NCBI GenBank assembly: GCA_905373085.1
Contig: CAJPRR010000078.1
Span: forward strand, 1 to 10,337
Source: an uncultured Selenomonas sp.
Lineage (GTDB): Bacteria > Bacillota > Negativicutes > Selenomonadales > Selenomonadaceae
Direction of reading: 5' to 3'
DNA length: 10,337 bases
Shown: positions 6,631 to 10,337 of the stretch, in pieces
Numbering within the stretch: the first letter of the stretch is position 1
How the letters are laid out: each line of letters starts with the position of its first letter
The notes under the pieces: model-generated
The model's input: the letters and a program-made list of their open reading frames with translations, nothing else
Databases searched by the model: none
What the model was told of the DNA's origin: nothing
Translations under genes and position numbers: made by a program

Positions 6631-7956
6631 ATGAAAAAATATATATGCGGCGCGGCTCTCAGCGCCGCCCTCCTCTCCTCCTCCGCCCTCGCCTCTGCGG
6701 CGGCGAACCCCTTCAGCGACGTGCCCGCCGATCACTGGGCGTATGACGCTGTCGCCCAGCTTGCCGACGACGGCGTCATCGAAGGGTACGGCGACGGCAC
6801 TTACCGCGGCCAAAATGAAATCACGCGCTACGAGATGGCGCAGATGGTCGCCAAAGCCATGGCGAAGGAAGATCAAGTCAATGCACAGCAGAAGGCCATG
6901 ATCGACCGCCTCGCCGCAGAATTTGCTGAAGAGCTGGGCAACCTCGGCGTTCGCGTCGAAAATCTTGAGCAAAAGGCAGACAACGTGAAGTGGGAGGGCG
7001 AACTTCGCTACGTCCACCTCTCGCACCGCGATGAAAATGCCGCAGGCGCGACCGACGAGCACTCAGTCAACACACTGCAGCTGCGCCTTTTGCCCGTCGC
7101 CACAGTCAACGAGCACTGGAAAGTGCGCGCGCGTCTGACCGGCTCGGTGAAGCTCTCAGAAGATCAGGCGAGCAACGTCGCCCTGAGCTATCTCTACGCT
7201 GACGGCAACTACGGCAATCTGCGCATCCAAGCGGGCAAGATGTCGCACTTCTGGTCGTACTCCGCCGAAGGCCTCGTCGCCGACTCTTGGTTCTCGGGCG
7301 CGATCCTGACCTACGGCACAAAGACGAAGATCATGGTCGAAGGCGGACGCTGGAACATGGGGAACGCCTCCTTGAGCGTCTCCGGCAAGGACAAGCTCGG
7401 CGGCCGCACGGCCTCGGACTACACGGCGAATCACTACGCCATCGGCGTCGACCATGCGACGGGAAAACTGCAGGCCGGCGTCGCCTACCGCCACTATGAT
7501 TCGGACGTGTTCCAATTCCTGCCCGCCTATCGCGACGGCGCCGTGACGGACAAGGCGGGCATCCTCTCTGTCGGCGGCAAATACAAGTTTACGAAGGATG
7601 TCGCCCTCGCCGCGCACTACGCGAGGAATCTCGAAGCGGACAACTACAACCAGTCGGCAGACATTCAGCTCAACTACAAAGGCTCGAACGTCGCCAGCCC
7701 CGGCTCGTGGGGTATGTACCTCGCCTATCGCCACCTCGGCGGCTACAGCACACTCATGCCAACTTACGAGCTGCACCGCCAGACCTACAAGATCCCCGTG
7801 GCGGGCGGCGAGTACGGCACGAAAGGCTGGGTCATCGGCGCAAGCTACGCGCCGATGAAGAACACGAACATCGACATGGCCTACTTCCACGGCAAGTCGC
7901 TCGGAAGCGACCGCAGCGCGAAGACCTTCTACACGCGCGTGCAGATGTTCTGGTAA
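6631..7956 (+). CDS. SLH-domain outer-membrane porin, OmpM type (441 aa)
   Basis: This is an outer-membrane beta-barrel protein that also anchors the outer membrane to peptidoglycan in Negativicutes. A signal peptide covers residues 1 to about 24 (ASA, then ANPF). One SLH domain follows at about 27-78 (FSDVPADHWAYDAV, EGYGDGT, then ITRYEMAQMVAKAM). A heptad-like helical stalk at about 83-118 (ending VRVENLEQKAD) leads to a long region of alternating polar and hydrophobic strands that ends in an aromatic residue (RVQMFW), as barrel proteins do. In known members the SLH domain binds polyamine-modified peptidoglycan. ATG 6631 follows GGAAAGG (6615-6621). An ATG at 6592 overlapping the upstream stop would add 13 charged residues before the signal peptide and is less likely. 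Only 35 bases separate it from the binding-protein gene and no terminator lies between, so it probably shares a transcript with the importer. The strong terminator follows. Confidence 0.9.
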   Translation: MKKYICGAALSAALLSSSALASAAANPFSDVPADHWAYDAVAQLADDGVIEGYGDGTYRGQNEITRYEMAQMVAKAMAKEDQVNAQQKAMIDRLAAEFAEELGNLGVRVENLEQKADNVKWEGELRYVHLSHRDENAAGATDEHSVNTLQLRLLPVATVNEHWKVRARLTGSVKLSEDQASNVALSYLYADGNYGNLRIQAGKMSHFWSYSAEGLVADSWFSGAILTYGTKTKIMVEGGRWNMGNASLSVSGKDKLGGRTASDYTANHYAIGVDHATGKLQAGVAYRHYDSDVFQFLPAYRDGAVTDKAGILSVGGKYKFTKDVALAAHYARNLEADNYNQSADIQLNYKGSNVASPGSWGMYLAYRHLGGYSTLMPTYELHRQTYKIPVAGGEYGTKGWVIGASYAPMKNTNIDMAYFHGKSLGSDRSAKTFYTRVQMFW

Positions 7957-7990
7957 TTTTCGCAAAGAAGACAAAAGAGAATAGAGCGCA

Positions 7991-8026
7991 AAAGGCCGGG
8001 ATTCCTCTGCGGGAGTCCCGGCCTTT
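7991..8026. terminator. Bidirectional Rho-independent terminator
   Basis: This is a perfect 11-bp inverted repeat, AAAGGCCGGGA (7991-8001) and TCCCGGCCTTT (8016-8026), with a 14-base loop. The A-tract on the left and T-tract on the right make it symmetrical. It can end the plus-strand transporter/porin transcript and also the minus-strand Res fragment, whose stop lies at 8041. The T-run on the plus side is short (TTTC), so efficiency rests mainly on the GC-rich stem. Confidence 0.85.
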
Positions 8027-8040
8027 CGCATCCGCGCACA

Positions 8041-8310
8041 CTATAACTTTTCCATAATGTCCAAGAGGCTCTGGCAGCTGTCCATCTCATGATACACCAC
8101 ATCGTCGTCGCTGAGGCGTGCAAAGAGCTTCTTCGCGCATTTGATCTTGGCCTGTTCGATGAGCTTCAGCTGCAGACTTTCCATCGTCCCCTTCGTCTCG
8201 TCGATGAAAAAGATGTGCTTGACCATCCCCTTGTTGAAGGCGGTCGCCCAGTCGGACGAACAGTTCCCCACGGGCGTCGGAATATGGAAGACAAGACCCC
8301 GTCTGGTGTT
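8041..8310 (-). pseudogene. C-terminal fragment of type III restriction enzyme (Res)
   Basis: Only the tail of a type III restriction-modification endonuclease subunit remains, roughly 80-90 residues of a protein that is normally near 1000. On the minus strand the frame reads IPTPVGNCSSDWATAFNKG, then KHIFFIDETKG, LIEQAKIKCAKKLF, VVYHEMDSCQSLLDIM and a TAG stop at 8041-8043. This resembles the conserved end of Res proteins (PTPVGxYxPDWA, then ETKG, then VDSYxSLL), where the D and ExK residues belong to the PD-(D/E)XK nuclease core. The homologous reading extends upstream of the GTG at 8271, to about 8310. A stop follows at 8317-8319, with no helicase domain and no partner methyltransferase in view. 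The Y to C and P to S changes in NCSSDW and the cysteine in DSCQ look like drift. The break coincides with the start of the plus-strand toxin fragment. It is probably non-functional. Confidence 0.8.
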
Positions 8311-8556
8311 GAGCTTTCATACCATGCAGCCAATCAAGCTAATGAAAGAAGGTTTACACTCAAGAATATTGATGATATTATCTTGAACAACAAGAAAAAC
8401 CGCAAAAAAGAATTTCATCTAAATGGTGAAATCCGCTGGCTTTACCAAGACAAACGAGGAAATACCGTCATTACCAATGAAGATGGTACTAGGATTATTA
8501 CAGTATATTCCCATCCAGCAAGTGCAAACAATGAAAAGTATATTCCGAAGAATTAG
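8284..8556 (+). CDS. Orphan toxin domain, DUF4258/BECR-like RNase (tentative, 90 aa)
   Basis: This is a small toxin-like domain with no secretion or delivery region attached. After a few residues it reads LSYHAANQANERRFTLKNID and IILNN, a basic KNRKKEF stretch, a GNTVITNEDGTRIITVY strand pair, and ends KYIPKN. The HAxxxxxER...ID layout followed by beta-strands ending in a TVY strand resembles DUF4258 or other BECR-fold ribonuclease tips of polymorphic and CdiA toxins. That assignment is by eye and tentative. ATG 8284 has no convincing ribosome-binding site. The frame is open back to 8089, but that part is antisense to the Res fragment, so the real coding homology probably starts near 8305-8315. 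A good ribosome-binding site (AGGAG, 8555-8559) overlaps its stop and serves the immunity-like gene 12 bases on, the usual toxin-immunity order. The base composition is AT-rich, unlike the left 8 kb. It may be a silent donor cassette. Confidence 0.6.
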   Translation: MEDKTPSGVELSYHAANQANERRFTLKNIDDIILNNKKNRKKEFHLNGEIRWLYQDKRGNTVITNEDGTRIITVYSHPASANNEKYIPKN

Positions 8557-8568
8557 GAGTGATGCAAT

Positions 8569-8907
8569 ATGAACAAACATATGATTTTTGATAATCCGCC
8601 GATTTCTTACGATATTGTGGATGGTGTGGACTTGGAGCTAAGGGATCTATTCTTTTGCCACCCTATGATAAAAAACCATACCTAGTGCATTAAGGACAAA
8701 ATTTACAAAATAACGATTGAGTTGAACGATGGAGATCGTCCGAAATGTGATCTGGCACGAAAACTTTTTTTATATCTGATTTCAACTATAGGGTATCGTA
8801 CTGGAGGGCGATACTCTATAGTTGAAAAAGAAAATGAAGTTTTTTGTGAGTATTTGACATACCGCGAAGAACATGAGGGGTTTTATTTTCAAGTAACTTT
8901 CACATGA
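8569..8907 (+). pseudogene. Immunity-like gene interrupted by in-frame amber stop
   Basis: A gene starts at ATG 8569 behind AGGAGT (8555-8560) and reads MNKHMIFDNPPISYD before a TAG at 8683-8685, leaving 38 residues. The same frame then stays open to TGA 8905-8907 (from about DKIYKITIELN, through GYRTGGRY, to FYFQVTFT). The joined product would be about 112 residues and aligns without gaps over 35 positions across the stop with the next gene, which has a sense codon for F there. So this is one gene with a nonsense mutation, not two genes. A TTG at 8722 could restart the C-terminal part, but no ribosome-binding site supports it. Its position directly behind the toxin domain suggests that it is the cognate immunity gene. 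I do not recognise the family. If the host reads it as written, the protein is truncated. Confidence 0.7.
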
Positions 8908-8928
8908 TTTTACAAAAGATATCCCAAA

Positions 8929-9027
8929 ATGTCCTATTTGATATCTAACAAAAAACTGGTATGGTACGATCCCCTCAAACAAATTATTTCTAAAGAACGG
9001 AGTAATGGTTCCTATGGTCGACTCTAA
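8929..9027 (+). pseudogene. Small unexplained ORF, possible tail of a lost toxin
   Basis: A 32-codon frame (MSYLISNKKLVWYDPLKQ, ending ERSNGSYGRL) fills the gap between the two immunity paralogues and runs 14 bases into the start of the second. No ribosome-binding site precedes it, and the frame is open back to the stop of the previous gene. A toxin whose last codons overlap its immunity gene is a common arrangement, so this may be the 3' end of a deleted toxin that once paired with the second immunity gene. I do not recognise the sequence, and the interpretation is speculative. It could also be chance in AT-rich DNA. Confidence 0.25.
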
Positions 9028-9334
9028 ACTTGTAGATGAAATAACCGTCTCTTATGATGTAGCGAACAATGTAGAAGAAAAACTAAAGATATTTCTTTCT
9101 GTAAATAATGAAATTAAGCAGTATCATTTTATAATCGAAGAAAAAATATATAAAGTAGTCATTGAAATGAATGTTACTACATTCCATCGTGCATATGCAG
9201 GAGATATTCTTTCCAGACTCATCTCTCTCATGTCTTACAAAGCTGGAGGAAGATATTTCCTCATTGCAGGACAAGAGGATTTTTACGGCGAATTCTTGAC
9301 ATATGATGAGAATTATAAGGGTTTATATTTTTAA
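9014..9334 (+). CDS. Immunity-like protein, paralogue of the interrupted gene (106 aa)
   Basis: This is a small soluble protein with no signal peptide or membrane segment. It shares the layout of the broken upstream gene: SYD near the N-terminus, EEKIYKVVIEMN in the middle, SYKAGGRY, then EFLTY and GLYF at the end. ATG 9014 gives twelve residues before SYD, exactly as in the upstream copy, with GGAG (8999-9002) 11 bases away. ATG 9005 is possible, but that site would be too close. The stop TAA at 9332-9334 falls where the paralogue has CAA (Q), and the next codons (LTFK) still match its VTFT ending. The protein therefore looks shortened by about four residues through a C-to-T change. It is likely an immunity protein, by position only, and the family was not recognised. 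It might substitute for the interrupted copy. Confidence 0.65.
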   Translation: MVDSKLVDEITVSYDVANNVEEKLKIFLSVNNEIKQYHFIIEEKIYKVVIEMNVTTFHRAYAGDILSRLISLMSYKAGGRYFLIAGQEDFYGEFLTYDENYKGLYF

Positions 9335-9362
9335 CTGACCTTTAAATTTCCCAATTAAGTCA

Positions 9363-9941
9363 TTGCTTCAATCACAGAACCGCCTCAGCACGGAAACATT
9401 CTCTTTCAGCGATTTGGAGAACGGTGCGGACTACAGCGCAAAGAGCATAGGCGCCGAGTATCACCACTACGGCAGCTATGACAAGATGAGCCGACAAGAG
9501 AAGAACAAGGTCTATAACACCATAGGCCTCTCCCCCAGCCTCTCCATGCCTGCCAAGGGTGATGCGAACAGCACGACAACTTCTGCCGTTGCACCGGGAA
9601 CTATTGAGATTCGCGAGAATCCCACGCAGGACATCTCTGCCTTGAGCCGCGATACGGCGAACTCGCTGAACGAGTTTGAGCGCATCTTTGACAAGCAAAA
9701 AATTGAAGAGCAACAGGAACTTGCCAAGGCTTTCGGCGAAGAAGCCTTCCGCCTCGCTCATAACCTCCCCGATGACGGCAGCGGCAGAAAAATCGCCGTT
9801 CATGCCATCATCGGCGGCATCATGAGCCAGATCACAGGCGCTGACTTTGCTTCTGGCGCCATTGGTGCAGGAGTCAACGAAGCTGTTATTAAGGCACTTG
9901 ATGGCAAAGATCCAAGTACGGCTCAAATCGTCAGATGGTAA
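9363..9941 (+). pseudogene. Orphan CdiA/filamentous haemagglutinin pre-toxin fragment
   Basis: This is a piece of a giant two-partner-secreted CdiA/FhaB-type exoprotein, from the segment just before the variable toxin tip. It reads NRLSTETFSFSDLENGADY near the left end, then STTTSAVAPGTIEIRENPTQ, DISALSRDTANSLNEFERIF, KIEEQQELAKAFGEEAFRLA, IAVHAIIGGIMSQITGADFA and SGAIGAGVNEAVIKAL. It stops after KDPSTAQIVRW. These are the recognisable stations of CdiA C-terminal regions. The beginning is abrupt: the only start is TTG 9363 without a ribosome-binding site, and the first ATG is over 40 codons in. The thousands of upstream residues, the secretion domain and the toxin are all missing. It is more GC-rich than the flanking immunity genes, so the locus is mosaic. 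It is probably a silent recombination donor or a relic rather than an expressed protein. Confidence 0.75.
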
Positions 9942-9966
9942 TGCAGACAGAAAATAGGTGAGAACT

Positions 9967-10337
9967 TTGAATCATATACAAAAAATAAGTTTCATCATTC
10001 CAAATGGATGGGGACAATATTTATATCGTATACTTTCCCCCATAAAGGATATGGTCGATGGTACATGGGAGGTTTATGGTACAACGATAATTGGTGATCT
10101 TCAGGCATGGCACAATATAAACGGTGAAATGGTTGATTTATTTGATTTCAGGTATTTTTCAAACCAAGATTTCTTTTCATTACTCATGTCGCGTAGGTAT
10201 TATATCGTATCAGGTATATTCAGCTTAAAATCTTCCCTCGAGAACAAAACGGACAAGCTAAATGGAGCTTATTTAGAAGTTATTGTAACAGATAGTGTAT
10301 ATGTAGATATTTCTTCTGTTGATGATAAGATCATATC
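9967..10337 (+). CDS. Probable immunity protein, DUF2691-like, partial (runs off the edge)
   Basis: An AT-rich frame opens at TTG 9967 behind AGGTGAG (9956-9962) and continues to the window edge, giving 123 codons without a stop. It begins MNHIQKISFIIPNGWGQYLY, with WEVYGTTIIGDLQAW, then DLFDFRYFSNQDF, RRYYIVSGIFSLK and YLEVIVTDSVYVDI. The opening (ISFxIPNxxGxYL), the central acidic/aromatic strand and the late xLLVxDSxYVxI-type strand remind me of DUF2691 proteins, small Firmicute proteins of unknown role. I hold that call loosely. Its position directly after a CdiA fragment suggests immunity. The short distance from ribosome-binding site to TTG is unusual; no ATG in the first 30 codons is better placed. 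The C-terminus is not visible. Confidence 0.55.
   Translation, partial: MNHIQKISFIIPNGWGQYLYRILSPIKDMVDGTWEVYGTTIIGDLQAWHNINGEMVDLFDFRYFSNQDFFSLLMSRRYYIVSGIFSLKSSLENKTDKLNGAYLEVIVTDSVYVDISSVDDKII

Noticed and set aside
7156..8031. A 291-codon minus-strand frame across the porin and terminator.
   Set aside because: It begins inside the terminator hairpin and lies opposite a clear SLH porin; no domain is recognisable.
8089..8283. An N-terminal extension of the orphan toxin frame, starting at ATG 8089.
   Set aside because: This stretch is exactly antisense to the Res tail, whose protein conservation is recognisable. The extension is therefore a shadow frame.
8722..8907. A separate 61-codon gene starting at TTG 8722.
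   Set aside because: It is in frame with, and continuous in homology to, the gene starting at 8569. It is the downstream half of an amber-interrupted gene, with no ribosome-binding site of its own.
8917..8946. An AGATATC...GATATCT inverted repeat between the immunity paralogues.
   Set aside because: It is a 7-bp AT-rich stem with a 16-base loop and no T-run, too weak and too likely by chance in AT-rich DNA to call a terminator or operator.

Overview
The window most likely comes from a diderm Firmicute of the class Negativicutes, Selenomonas-like. The strongest clue is an outer-membrane porin of the OmpM type at 6631-7956. It has a signal peptide, one SLH domain, a short coiled-coil stalk and a beta-barrel ending in an aromatic residue, a combination typical of that class. 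The left 8 kb is GC-rich with strong C/G preference at third codon positions. The right 2 kb is visibly more AT-rich and mosaic.

Region 1 (190-7956) is one co-directional run of seven genes. It encodes a PepSY-type multi-pass membrane protein (190-1488), two permeases (1520-2455 and 2457-3302), two compact ATPases (3299-4114 and 4111-4872), a lipoprotein substrate-binding protein (5084-6595) and the SLH porin (6631-7956). The permease and ATPase genes are packed with a 1-base gap and two ATGA overlaps. A 211-base leader containing several inverted repeats precedes the binding protein, and the porin follows it by only 35 bases. Together they could form an entire import route: outer-membrane pore, surface-anchored binding protein, and inner-membrane ABC transporter of the peptide/nickel (Dpp/Nik/Opp) family. 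The small NikD/NikE-sized ATPases and the neighbouring PepSY protein favour a metal or metal-chelate substrate over peptides, but this is inference. A strong symmetrical terminator (7991-8026) closes the run.

Region 2 (8041-10337) is a patchwork of broken and orphan defence or competition genes. On the minus strand lies only the C-terminal tail of a type III restriction enzyme (Res). It is cut abruptly at about 8310, where a plus-strand orphan toxin domain begins (8284-8556; DUF4258-like or BECR-like RNase, tentative). Next come an immunity-like gene interrupted by an in-frame amber codon (8569-8907), a 32-codon remnant (8929-9027), an uninterrupted paralogue of that immunity gene (9014-9334), a CdiA/filamentous-haemagglutinin pre-toxin fragment with no proper start and no toxin domain (9363-9941), and a further probable immunity gene that runs off the right edge (9967 onward; DUF2691-like, tentative). 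This looks like the downstream orphan toxin/immunity array of a contact-dependent inhibition or polymorphic-toxin locus.

All family assignments were made by eye from translated sequence. No database search was possible.
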